The position numbers and the translations under genes are program-made. The notes beneath the pieces were generated by a model that did not search any database, was not told the origin of the DNA, and worked only from the letters and a program-made list of their open reading frames with translations. From Sphaerisporangium sp. TRM90804 (GTDB lineage Bacteria > Actinomycetota > Actinomycetes > Streptosporangiales > Streptosporangiaceae), in assembly GCF_029846175.1 (NCBI RefSeq), contig NZ_JARWAC010000015.1, positions 1 through 64,000 of the forward strand: a stretch of DNA of 64,000 bases, in the 5' to 3' direction. Shown here piece by piece: positions 7,875-15,634 of the stretch; positions within the stretch are counted from its first letter, which is position 1; every line of letters starts with the position of its first letter.

Positions 7875-9094
7875 GGACGGTCCCCTTCCGGCGTGTGCTT
7901 CTTGAGCTCCCGGTGCGCCAGCGAGCGCTTGTGCACCTCGTCCGGCCCGTCGGCCAGCCGCAGGGAGCGGGCGGCCGCCCAGAGCGCGGCGAGCGGGAAG
8001 TCCTGGCTGACGCCGCCCGCGCCGTGGACCTGGATGGCCTTGTCGAGAATCCACTCGACGGCGACCGGTGTCGCGATCTTGATGGCCTGGATCTCGGTGT
8101 GCGCGCCCTGGTTGCCGACGGTGTCCATGAGCCAGGCGGTCTTCAGCACCAGCAGGCGGAGCTGCTCGATCTTCACGCGCGACTCGGCGATCCAGTCCTG
8201 TACCACGCCCTGCTGGGCCACCGGCGCGCCGAACGCCGTCCGCGACAGGGCTCGTGCGCACATCAGGTCGACGGCGCGCTCGGCCATGCCGATCAGGCGC
8301 ATGCAGTGGTGGATGCGGCCGGGGCCGAGCCGGGCCTGGGCGATGCCGAAGCCGCCGCCCTCCTCGCCGACCAGGTTGTCCACGGGGACGCGCACGTCCT
8401 CGAACAGCAGCTCGGCGTGGCCGCCGTGGTCGGCGTCGGTGTACCCGAAGACGTGCATGCCGCGCTTGACGGTGAGGCCGGGGGTGTCCCGGGGCACCAG
8501 CAGCATGCTCTGCCGGCGGCGGGACGGCCCGTCCTGGGACGTCCGGCCCATCACGATGAAGATCGCGCAGCGCGGGTTCATCGCGCCGGAGGCGAACCAC
8601 TTGCGGCCGTTGACGACGTACTCGCCGCCGTCGCGGACGATCGACGTCGCGATGTTGGTGGCGTCCGAGGACGCGACGTCGGGCTCGGTCATCGCGAACG
8701 CCGAGCGGATCTCGCCCGCCAGCAGCGGGTCGAGCCAGGTCTTGCGCTGCCATTCGGTGCCGAACATGGACAGCACTTCCATGTTGCCGGTGTCCGGGGC
8801 CGCGCAGTTGGTGGCGGCGGGCGCGATGTGCGGGCTGCGGCCCATGATCTCGGCGAGCGGCGCGTACTGGAGGTTGGTCAGCCCGGCGCCGTGCTCCCCC
8901 GGGAGGAACAGGTTCCACAGGCCCCGGGTGCGCGCCTCCTGCTTCAAATCCTCCATCAGCGGCGGGGCGCTCCACCCGCTCTCGGCCGCCTGCCGCTCGA
9001 AGGCGGCCTCCGCCGGGTACACGCACTCGTCCATGAACGTGAGCAGCCGCTGTCGCAGTTCCTCCGTCTTGGTGTCGAACGCGAAGTCCATCAC
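7871..9094 (-). CDS. ACAD10/11-type acyl-CoA dehydrogenase
   Basis: A 407-aa acyl-CoA dehydrogenase. AFAMTEPDVASSDATN, VVNGRKWFASGAMNPRC and the C-terminal HGAGGVSQDFPLAALW with RLADGPDEVH match the ACAD10/11 branch rather than classical FadE proteins. In animal ACAD10/11 this domain is fused to an APH-like kinase. Here the kinase is a separate gene overlapping by 4 nt upstream. ACAD11-type kinase/dehydrogenase pairs and bacterial LvaA/LvaC are linked to phosphorylation and conversion of 4-hydroxyacyl-CoAs, so the same chemistry is a reasonable inference here. Confidence 0.9.
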   Translation of the reverse strand: MMDFAFDTKTEELRQRLLTFMDECVYPAEAAFERQAAESGWSAPPLMEDLKQEARTRGLWNLFLPGEHGAGLTNLQYAPLAEIMGRSPHIAPAATNCAAPDTGNMEVLSMFGTEWQRKTWLDPLLAGEIRSAFAMTEPDVASSDATNIATSIVRDGGEYVVNGRKWFASGAMNPRCAIFIVMGRTSQDGPSRRRQSMLLVPRDTPGLTVKRGMHVFGYTDADHGGHAELLFEDVRVPVDNLVGEEGGGFGIAQARLGPGRIHHCMRLIGMAERAVDLMCARALSRTAFGAPVAQQGVVQDWIAESRVKIEQLRLLVLKTAWLMDTVGNQGAHTEIQAIKIATPVAVEWILDKAIQVHGAGGVSQDFPLAALWAAARSLRLADGPDEVHKRSLAHRELKKHTPEGDRP

Positions 9095-10314
9095 TCCTCC
9101 AGTGCGTTCAGGCCGTGGGCGGCGAGCGGCGCGACGCTCTCGCCGATCTGCGCGAAGCCCTCGCCGACGGTGAGGCCCTGCGTATAGCGGAAGTGGATGC
9201 CCTCGGCGATCACCGCGAGCTTGAAACAGGCGAGCGCGACGTACCAGCCCAGCCGCGAGATGTCGAGACCGGCCGCGGCGGCGTACCGCGCGGCCAGCTC
9301 ACCACCGCGCTCGCGCGCGGGGCCCGTGATGGCCGCCTCACCCACGCCGCCACCAACGGCCGGCTCGCCTACGAGCCCCGCGGGGGCCACCTCACGCGCG
9401 GGGCCCGCAGGGGCCGTCCCGTGTCCGCCACCCACGGGAGCCGTCCCGTGCGCGCCACCCACGGGAGCCGTCCCGTGCGCGCCGCCCGCCGGGAGCGTCC
9501 CGGGCGTGCCACCGGCAGGAGCCGCCCCGTGTGCGCCGGCCGCGGCGGTCGTCCCGTGTTCGGGGCCCGCAGGGGTCGTCCCGCCGGTGTCCAGGGCCGC
9601 GAAGTCGCCGTAGAGCAGGAACAGGGCGAGGTCGGTGAGCGGGTCGCCGAGCGTCGACATCTCCCAGTCGACCACGGCGCGCACCCGCCCGTGGGCGATC
9701 AGCGTGTTGCCGAGCTTGAAGTCGCCGTGCACGATCGTGTGCCGCTGCGTGACGGGCACGGCGTCGTCGAGGCGGGTGAACAACTCGTCGATGCCGGGCA
9801 CCTCCCGGCTGCGGGAGGCGTCGAGCTGCCGCTTCCAGCGCCTGACCTGCCGTTCCAGGAAGCCCTCGGGGCGGCCGAAGTCGCCGAGCCCGATCTTGGC
9901 GGGGTCCAGGGCGTGCAGCCGGGCCAGGATGTCGACCAGCTCGGCCTCGATCTCGGGGGTCGCCGGCGGCTGGCCGCCCTCGACGAACTCCATCACGTAG
10001 AACGGCGCGCCGAGGACGCCCGGGTCGTCGCACAGATGGTAGGTGCGCGGGACCGGCACACCGGTGTCGCGCAGCGCCGTCATGACGCGGTACTCGCGGG
10101 CCATGTCGTGCGCCGTGGCGAGCACGTGCCCGAGCGGCGGCCTGCGCACGACGAACCTGTGGTCGCCATCGCGGACGACGTACGTCAGGTTCGACTTCCC
10201 CCCGTGGATGACCTCACCCACCAGAGGCCCTCCGGCCAGGCCGTGACCGGCCAGATACTCCCTCAGCCGGTCGAGATCGAGCCCCGGCGGCCCTGTCTCG
10301 GTATGTGCGGCCAT
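9091..10314 (-). CDS. APH-like kinase (4-hydroxyacyl-CoA kinase candidate) with internal repeat insertion
   Basis: A 407-aa aminoglycoside-phosphotransferase-fold kinase. It has a nucleotide-loop region (GGKSNLTYVVR), the catalytic loop HGDFKLGN and the metal-binding VVDWEMSTLGDPLTDLA. ATG 10314 is chosen over a longer frame because it has GGGGGAG upstream and leaves the operator at 10348-10363 outside the gene. Residues ~241-338 are an odd low-complexity block of GGAHGTAPV-like units, inserted after DLALFLLYGDF and before the conserved C-terminal helices (GWYVALACFKLAVIAEGI). It is first in the operon with the ACADs; its substrate is probably a hydroxyacyl-CoA rather than an antibiotic. Confidence 0.88.
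   Translation of the reverse strand: MAAHTETGPPGLDLDRLREYLAGHGLAGGPLVGEVIHGGKSNLTYVVRDGDHRFVVRRPPLGHVLATAHDMAREYRVMTALRDTGVPVPRTYHLCDDPGVLGAPFYVMEFVEGGQPPATPEIEAELVDILARLHALDPAKIGLGDFGRPEGFLERQVRRWKRQLDASRSREVPGIDELFTRLDDAVPVTQRHTIVHGDFKLGNTLIAHGRVRAVVDWEMSTLGDPLTDLALFLLYGDFAALDTGGTTPAGPEHGTTAAAGAHGAAPAGGTPGTLPAGGAHGTAPVGGAHGTAPVGGGHGTAPAGPAREVAPAGLVGEPAVGGGVGEAAITGPARERGGELAARYAAAAGLDISRLGWYVALACFKLAVIAEGIHFRYTQGLTVGEGFAQIGESVAPLAAHGLNALEE
9300..9590 (-). repeat. In-frame GC-rich minisatellite inside the kinase gene
   Basis: Tandem imperfect units of about 27-30 bp, seen on the plus strand as repeated CACGGGAGCCGTCCCGTG-type sequence around 9420-9480, encode GGAHGTAPV, GGGHGTAPA and similar repeats. 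They sit between conserved kinase elements. Confidence 0.8.
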
Positions 10315-10347
10315 CGCGCTCCCCCTGTGGTCCCGACCCGAGGAGCG

Positions 10348-10363
10348 TACCGACCGGCCGGTA
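10348..10363. promoter_or_regulatory. TetR-type operator of the kinase/ACAD operon
   Basis: TACCGACCGGCCGGTA is a near-perfect palindrome (one mismatched pair), extended by flanking GC dinucleotides on both sides. It lies 34 bp upstream of the kinase start. It matches the operator in front of the TetR gene at 4323, so one regulator probably controls both promoters. Confidence 0.7.
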
Positions 10364-10555
10364 TGCCTGTCGACCTCCCCCACCCGACACCCCCGCCCTC
10401 GCCGCCACCACGGCCCCGGCCCTCACCCGACAAAGCACGCCCCGACTCCCAGAAGCCGCCACGCCCCCAACCCCATACAGCGAACCACGCCCCCTCACCC
10501 CCGCCCCACCCCGGGCGGCGAAGGCGGCGCCGTGTGCGGTGGCCCGCCCGGGGGG

Positions 10556-11320
10556 TTACGGCGCCGGGTGGGCGCAGGACAGCATTCCTCGGAGGAGTTC
10601 GGTGGTGCCGGCGGTGAGTTCTTGCAGGGTGGGGACGGCGCCGGCGCCGGCGATGGCGTCGAAGATGACGCCCTCGCCGTAGGCGACGAGCTGCCTGCCG
10701 TGGCGTGCCGGGTCGGGGGAGCCGGCGGCGGCCAGCATGGCGGTGGCGACCTCGCGGAAGCGGCGGCCCGCCTGGGCGTAGATGGTGCGCAGCTCGGGGC
10801 GGCGCGTGGCCTCCAGGGCCAGCTCGTACCGGGCGATCGTGGTGCGACGGCCGGTGGTGAGCTGGCCGTGCAGCAGTTGGACCACCAAGTCGGTGAGCCG
10901 CTCGGGCCCCAGGTCCACCTCCTGGGCCGGGACGGTGTCCGGACGGGGGACTGTGACATCCGGGACGGGGACGGCGTCCACGCCGGGAACGGCGCCCGGA
11001 CCAGGAACGGCGCCCGCGCCGGGGACGACGGTATCCGGTCCGGGAATGACCTCCGCGCCGGGAACGGCGCCCGGACCAGGAACGGCGCCCGCGTCGGGGA
11101 CGGTGCCGGCGCCGGGGACGGCGGCGAAGTAGCCCTCCTCCAGGGCGGTGAGCCGGGCCAGGGTGAGAGCCAGTAGGGCGGCACGGGTGCGGGCGAGGTT
11201 GGACGTTGAACCGAGCGGCAGCCCCGCCGCCTCGTCGACGGCGCGGTGGGTGAGACCGCGCATACCCCTCTCGACCAGCAGCGTTATGGCGGCGTCCGCG
11301 ACCAGCTCCTCCCTGCGCAT
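10556..11320 (-). CDS. TetR-family regulator with a Pro/Gly/Val-rich insertion
   Basis: A 254-aa protein. Residues 1-45 form a TetR DNA-binding domain (MRGLTHRAVDEAAGLPLGSTS). The C-terminal domain (about residue 130 on) is a normal TetR ligand-binding helix bundle (RLTDLVVQLLHGQLTT onwards). Between them, residues ~63-128 are repeats of the type PGPGAVPGAEVIPGPDTVV, which I would not expect in a TetR protein. It is divergent from the FAD monooxygenase gene, with two palindromes between them, so it probably represses both. Loss of the substrate or product would be the natural signal; that is inference. Confidence 0.85.
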   Translation of the reverse strand: MRREELVADAAITLLVERGMRGLTHRAVDEAAGLPLGSTSNLARTRAALLALTLARLTALEEGYFAAVPGAGTVPDAGAVPGPGAVPGAEVIPGPDTVVPGAGAVPGPGAVPGVDAVPVPDVTVPRPDTVPAQEVDLGPERLTDLVVQLLHGQLTTGRRTTIARYELALEATRRPELRTIYAQAGRRFREVATAMLAAAGSPDPARHGRQLVAYGEGVIFDAIAGAGAVPTLQELTAGTTELLRGMLSCAHPAP

Positions 11321-11329
11321 AGGGCCAGA

Positions 11330-11361
11330 CTACACCTGTAGTAGCCTCACTACAGGTGTAG
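11330..11361. promoter_or_regulatory. Two tandem TetR operators between tetR and the monooxygenase
   Basis: CTACACCTGTAG (11330-11341) and CTACAGGTGTAG (11350-11361) are each palindromic. Together they form a 13-bp inverted repeat with a 6-nt spacer. Centre-to-centre distance is 20 bp, two helical turns, which suits two TetR dimers on one DNA face. The right site abuts the ribosome-binding site of the monooxygenase gene. Confidence 0.8.
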
Positions 11362-11374
11362 TGAAGGAGGGGTC

Positions 11375-12517
11375 ATGTCTCATGCGGTAGTGATCGGTAG
11401 CGGGATCGGCGGGCTCACCGCCGCGGCCGCCCTGACCAGGCAGGGCTGGTCGGTGACGGTCTGCGAACGAGCCGAGTCGCTGGAGCGGGTCGGCGCCGGC
11501 ATCGCGATCGCGCCCAACGCGTTGAAGGCTCTGGACACGATCGGCGCGGGCGACGAGGTGCGCGAGCTGGCGGCGTTGCAAGGCGAGGCGGGCCTGCGCC
11601 GGGCCGGCGGGCGGTGGATGTTGCGCTCGACCGCCGAGGCCGCGGCGGCCCGGTTCGGCGACCCGACCGTGCTGCTGCTGCGCACCATCCTGGTGGACGT
11701 GCTCGCACGACGGGTCGCCCCCGAGTCCCTGCGCCTCGGCACCACCGTGCACGGCGTCGACGCCGCCACGGGGCGGGTCACCACGAGCGCGGGCGAGCTG
11801 GAGGCCGACCTGGTCGTGGCGGCCGACGGCATCCACTCGGCCGTCCGCCGCTCCCTGTTCCCCGCCCACCCCGGCCCGGCCCCCGCCGGCGTGACGAGCT
11901 GGCGCATCGTCGTCCCGCGCCCCAAGGGAGAGATCCGCGGCGGCGAGACCTGGGGTCGCGGGAAGGTGTTCGGCGTCATGCCGCTCGTGAACGACCAGGT
12001 GTACTGCTACGCCACCGCCCCGATGAACCCCCGCCACGGGGATGGCGGCGGCCGGCGAGAGGAACTGCTCCGGCTGTTCCGCGGCTGGCACGACCCGATC
12101 CCGAGCCTGATCGAGGCGGCACGGGAGGAGGAGGTCCTCCAGCACGACATCTACTGGCTGTCCCCCCTGCCCGCCCTGCACACCGGCCGGGTGGCCCTGC
12201 TGGGCGACGCGGCGCACGTGATGACCCCCAACCTGGGCCAGGGCGCCTGTCAGGCGATCGAGGACGCGGTCGTCCTGGCCCACGTCGCGGGCCGGGCCGG
12301 CGGAACGCCCGACCTCGCCGCGTACACCTCGGCGCGGCTCCCCCGCACCACCAAGATCATGGAAAGGTCGCGGGCGCTCTGCCGCCTGACCCTCTGGTCG
12401 AACCCGCTCGCCGTCGCCGCCAGAGACGCCGCCGTATCCCTGGCCGGCCGCCTCGGCGAGTCCGCCGGCCTGCGCAGTTTCGACGAGGTCTTCACCTGGC
12501 GCCCACCGGCGTCCTGA
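11375..12517 (+). CDS. FAD-dependent monooxygenase (PHBH/salicylate-hydroxylase type)
   Basis: A 380-aa group A flavoprotein monooxygenase. The N-terminal Rossmann motif is VVIGSGIGGLTAAAAL, with the acidic ribose-binding residue in VTVCERAE. The middle DG motif is VVAADGIHSAVR. The C-terminal FAD motif is LLGDAAHVMTPNLGQG. Such enzymes use NAD(P)H and oxygen to hydroxylate aromatic or polyketide-like substrates. The start ATG 11375 follows AAGGAGGGG. The divergent TetR gene suggests substrate-induced expression, so it may inactivate or catabolise an aromatic compound. Confidence 0.9.
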   Translation: MSHAVVIGSGIGGLTAAAALTRQGWSVTVCERAESLERVGAGIAIAPNALKALDTIGAGDEVRELAALQGEAGLRRAGGRWMLRSTAEAAAARFGDPTVLLLRTILVDVLARRVAPESLRLGTTVHGVDAATGRVTTSAGELEADLVVAADGIHSAVRRSLFPAHPGPAPAGVTSWRIVVPRPKGEIRGGETWGRGKVFGVMPLVNDQVYCYATAPMNPRHGDGGGRREELLRLFRGWHDPIPSLIEAAREEEVLQHDIYWLSPLPALHTGRVALLGDAAHVMTPNLGQGACQAIEDAVVLAHVAGRAGGTPDLAAYTSARLPRTTKIMERSRALCRLTLWSNPLAVAARDAAVSLAGRLGESAGLRSFDEVFTWRPPAS

Positions 12518-12644
12518 AGCAGAGCGCCGACGGCGGAAGGGGCTGGAACCCATCCGCCCGGCCGGAGCCGGGACGAGACCCGCACTACGGGAGGCCCCAC
12601 ATCGTCTTCCCGGTGCCGGGGACCACGCGACGGCCGCCAAGGGC

Positions 12645-12786
12645 CTCAGGTGCTCGTCCGAAACCCGCCCGGGCGGGGACCGCGTTACCGGCGCACGGAA
12701 GGCTCAGGTGCCCGTCCGACAACGGCCCCGGGCGGGGACCGCGTTACCGGCGGGAGGGGCTCAGTTGCTCGTCCGAGGACGGCTGG
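12645..12786. repeat. 58-bp tandem repeat (2.4 copies) at the DMT gene 3' end
   Basis: Units start at 12645, 12703 and 12760 with CTCAGGTGCTCGTCCG or close variants. The first two contain the identical core GGGCGGGGACCGCGTTACCG. The last, partial copy lies inside the end of the transporter gene, and the second contains its stop codon. The repeats therefore look like copies of the gene's own 3' end extended into intergenic DNA. Confidence 0.8.
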
Positions 12787-13676
12787 GCCGGGATCGTGCC
12801 CGCGATGGGCTGGGCCGGAATGGGGACGGGGATCTCGGGGTGGGGCGTGGTGACGGCGTGGGTGGTGTCCGGGGTGAGCCGGCTCAGGGTGATCGTCCCG
12901 GCGATCAGGACGGCGGCGGCGGCGAGGGCGGGGATCACGTTGCCGACGCCGCTCGGGACCGGCTCGCCGAGCAGGATGGTGCCCGCCAGCACGGAGGTGA
13001 TCGGGTCGACCACCTGCACGCCGGCGTAGGCGATGCCGAAGTGGCCGATGGCGTACGACCTCTGCAGCAGAATGATCGCGCAGACCAGCAGGATCGGGAT
13101 GGCGACCGTGAACCAGTGCAGGAGCCGGGACAGATCGCCGTCCAGCCCGCCGCCGACGACCCGCACGAGCGTGGACACCGACGCGGTGACCGCTCCCGCG
13201 CCGACCGACAGCAGCAGCGCCTTGCCCGAGCCGCTGGCGCGCCGCGCCGCGAGCTCGCACACGCCGGCCACGAGCGCCACACACGCGAGGAAGCCCAGCG
13301 CCTCGGGGGTCGACATCACGGGGCGGACGTCGCTGTGCGGGATCAGGAGCATCAGCCCGAGCAGACCCGCCGCGACCGCCACCGAGCCGAGGATCTCCTC
13401 CTTGCTGGGACGCCTGCCGTGCAGGGCCGCCGCGAGCGGGACGGCGAAGACCAGCGTCGCCACGCTGACCGGCTGCACCAGCACGAGCGGGGCGAGGGCC
13501 AGAGCGACCGCGTGCATCCCCGCACCCAGCAGCCCGATGATGCCGCCGACGACCCACCGGGGCCGCCTGACCAGCTTGAGCGAGGCTCCCGCGCGCACCG
13601 CCTCGTACTGCTGCAGTGCGGCGCCGGCCGCGTACCCCAGGGCGCCCACCAGCGCGATGGACACTCCCACCCACAT
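12744..13676 (-). CDS. DMT/EamA-like membrane transporter
   Basis: About 310 aa with nine or ten hydrophobic helices, starting directly with the first one (MWVGVSIALVGALGYAAGAAL). It ends in a Pro/Ser-rich tail (IPAQPSSDEQLSPSRR). Pairs of helices in two similar halves, with VQPVSVATLVFAVPLAAAL and QVVDPITSVLAGTILLGEPV at equivalent places, match the drug/metabolite transporter fold; the VQPVS sequence recalls the NIPA/EamA subgroup. The start could be ATG 13676 or GTG 13679. A longer open frame to 13826 lacks a hydrophobic or coding-like character. The substrate is unknown. Confidence 0.8.
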   Translation of the reverse strand: MWVGVSIALVGALGYAAGAALQQYEAVRAGASLKLVRRPRWVVGGIIGLLGAGMHAVALALAPLVLVQPVSVATLVFAVPLAAALHGRRPSKEEILGSVAVAAGLLGLMLLIPHSDVRPVMSTPEALGFLACVALVAGVCELAARRASGSGKALLLSVGAGAVTASVSTLVRVVGGGLDGDLSRLLHWFTVAIPILLVCAIILLQRSYAIGHFGIAYAGVQVVDPITSVLAGTILLGEPVPSGVGNVIPALAAAAVLIAGTITLSRLTPDTTHAVTTPHPEIPVPIPAQPIAGTIPAQPSSDEQLSPSRR

Positions 13677-13849
13677 CACGAGCGACCACCCGCGGGCAGA
13701 CGGCGGGCAGCGCGGGGCAGGGGCGAGGGAGTCAGCGGGAGCACCCAGCCAGCTTAAGGACAAACACGGGTAGCTCGGTGCCCATTGCCCGCAACTTGTA
13801 ACTTTCGACCTGCCCGCATCCTGCAAGTTTCAACGGCTCCTCCCGGGCG

Positions 13850-13990
13850 GGGGGCGGGGGTCGTTGTGGGGGAGTCATGGGGGGTTTGGGGGGTGGGCAA
13901 GTTGGGTGGGGTTCGGGGGTGGGGTGGGTGGGGCGTGCTAAGTCTTGGAGGCGGGGCGGGTCGGCGGTGTGCTTGGAGGGGTGGGGTGGG
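13850..13990 (+). other. G-run-rich leader upstream of the MFS gene
   Basis: The plus strand carries more than a dozen runs of three to six G within ~140 nt (GGGCGGGGGGCGGGGG, GGGGGGTTTGGGGGG, GGGGTGGGTGGGG and others). G-quadruplex formation in DNA or mRNA is plausible. No coding gene is credible here. Confidence 0.6.
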
Positions 13991-13992
13991 GG

Positions 13993-15519
13993 ATGGACGT
14001 CGAGGGGGCGGGGGCCGGGCGGCAGGTCAATGTGGTGTTCTTCGGGCTGATGGTCGCGCTGTTGCTGGCGGCGCTCGATCAGACGATCGTCTCCACCGCT
14101 CTGCCCACGATCGTGGGGGATCTGCGGGGGCTTGACCACATCGGGTGGATCGTCACCGCCTACATCCTCGCCGCGACGATCGGGCTGCCGATCTACGGCA
14201 AGCTGGGCGACCTGGTCGGCAGGAAGATCGTCTTTCAGGCCGCCATCGTGATCTTCCTGGTCGGCTCCGTGCTGTGCGGGCTCGCGCAGAACATGGCCGA
14301 GCTGATCGGCTTCCGGGCCCTGCAGGGGCTCGGCGGCGGCGGGCTCATGATCGGGGTGCAGGCCATCGTGGCCGACCTGGTCTCACCGCGTGAACGCGGG
14401 CGGTACACCGGCATCATCGGCGCCGTCTGGGGGCTGTCGTCGGTGATCGGCCCCCTGGTGGGCGGCTTCCTCACCGACCACACGAGCTGGCGGTGGTGCT
14501 TCTACGTCAACCTGCCGCTCGGCCTGCTGGCGCTGACGCTCGTCACGATGCTGCTCGACGTGCCGAAGCCGCGGGCGCGGCCGAAGCTGGACGTCCTCGG
14601 CACCGCGCTGCTGGCCGGCGCCTCCACCTGCGTCGTGCTCGTGACGAGCTGGGGCGGCACGGAGTTCCCCTGGAACTCCCCCACGATCATCGTGCTGGCG
14701 GCGATGGCCGTCGTGCTCGCCGTCGCCTTCGTGTTCGCCGAGCGGGCCGCGCCGGAGCCGGTCATCCCGCTGCGCCTGTTCAAGGAGAACCTGTTCGCGC
14801 TCCCGGCGGCGATCTCGCTGTGCCTCGGGGTCGGCATGTTCGCGGCCATCGCGTTCCTGCCGACGTTCCTGCAGATGGTGAACGGCGCGAGCGCCACCCA
14901 GTCGGGCCTGCTCATGCTGCCCATGGTCGCCGGCATGACGATCACCTCGATCGGGTCGGGCAGGCTGATCTCGGCGACCGGTCGCTACCGCGTCTTCCCG
15001 ATCGTGGGAATGGGGGTGTTCGCGGCCGGGCTGGTGCTGCTGTCCCGCATGAGCGCCTACTCCTCGATGGTGCTGAACGCGGTGTACATGTTCGTGGCCG
15101 GGTTCGGCCTGGGCATGGTGCTGCAGACGCTGGTGCTGATCGTGCAGAACTCCGTCGCGCACCGGGACGTGGGCGTCGCCACCTCGGCGGTGAACTACTT
15201 CCGGCAGACCGGCGCGTCGCTGGGCACGTCGCTGGTGGGCGCCCTGTTCACCCACCGCCTGGCCGAAGCGCTGGCGGCGAGCGGGGCGCGGCTGCCGGTG
15301 CGGGACGTCAACGCGGTCACGCCGCAGGTGCTGCGTCATCTGGCGCCGCCCGTGCGCGACACGATCGCCAGGGCCTACGCCCAGGCGCTGCCGCCGATCT
15401 TCCTGTATGTGGCGCCGGTGGTGGCGGTCGGCTGCGTGCTCGCGTTCTTCGTCAAGGAGATCCCGCTTTCCGACCGGCACGGGTCGGCGCGGCCGGACGT
15501 CCCGGCGCACAGCACCTGA
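13993..15519 (+). CDS. MFS multidrug exporter, DHA2 (14-helix) family
   Basis: A 508-aa major-facilitator protein with 14 predicted helices. Helix 1 carries the drug:H+ antiporter motif LDQTIVSTALPTIVGDL. The loop 2/3 motif A is GKLGDLVGRK and motif C lies in helix 5 (GAVWGLSSVIGPLVGGFL). EmrB/QacA-type exporters of this size expel amphipathic drugs by proton antiport. ATG 13993 is preferred because upstream residues are Gly-rich and non-membrane, and GGGGTGGGGG precedes it. An unusually G-rich leader precedes the gene. No dedicated regulator adjoins it. Confidence 0.9.
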   Translation: MDVEGAGAGRQVNVVFFGLMVALLLAALDQTIVSTALPTIVGDLRGLDHIGWIVTAYILAATIGLPIYGKLGDLVGRKIVFQAAIVIFLVGSVLCGLAQNMAELIGFRALQGLGGGGLMIGVQAIVADLVSPRERGRYTGIIGAVWGLSSVIGPLVGGFLTDHTSWRWCFYVNLPLGLLALTLVTMLLDVPKPRARPKLDVLGTALLAGASTCVVLVTSWGGTEFPWNSPTIIVLAAMAVVLAVAFVFAERAAPEPVIPLRLFKENLFALPAAISLCLGVGMFAAIAFLPTFLQMVNGASATQSGLLMLPMVAGMTITSIGSGRLISATGRYRVFPIVGMGVFAAGLVLLSRMSAYSSMVLNAVYMFVAGFGLGMVLQTLVLIVQNSVAHRDVGVATSAVNYFRQTGASLGTSLVGALFTHRLAEALAASGARLPVRDVNAVTPQVLRHLAPPVRDTIARAYAQALPPIFLYVAPVVAVGCVLAFFVKEIPLSDRHGSARPDVPAHST

Positions 15520-15634
15520 CCTGCCGGGACGCCCCGGCGCGGGCCCGGCGGGCCCTGAGAGGGGCGGTTTGGACGCGCGCGGCGGGCCGGACCCTGGCGG
15601 GAACGCGGTTAGAGTTGGAGGCGTTGGAGGGTAC

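Noticed and set aside
9091-10314. Aminoglycoside resistance phosphotransferase
   Set aside because: The operon context with an ACAD10/11-type dehydrogenase points to acyl-CoA metabolism rather than resistance.
10348-10383. Kinase gene starting at 10383
   Set aside because: It would place the operator inside the coding region and lacks a ribosome-binding site; ATG 10314 has both in order.
11375-12517. Antibiotic-resistance (tetracycline monooxygenase) gene
   Set aside because: The FAD motifs are generic to the PHBH family; nothing in the sequence singles out a drug substrate.
12685-13689. Arg/Gly/Pro-rich alternative frames over the DMT, SecA2, ACAD and other genes
   Set aside because: These are shadows of real genes: skewed composition, no domains, and antisense or shifted to proteins with clear motifs.
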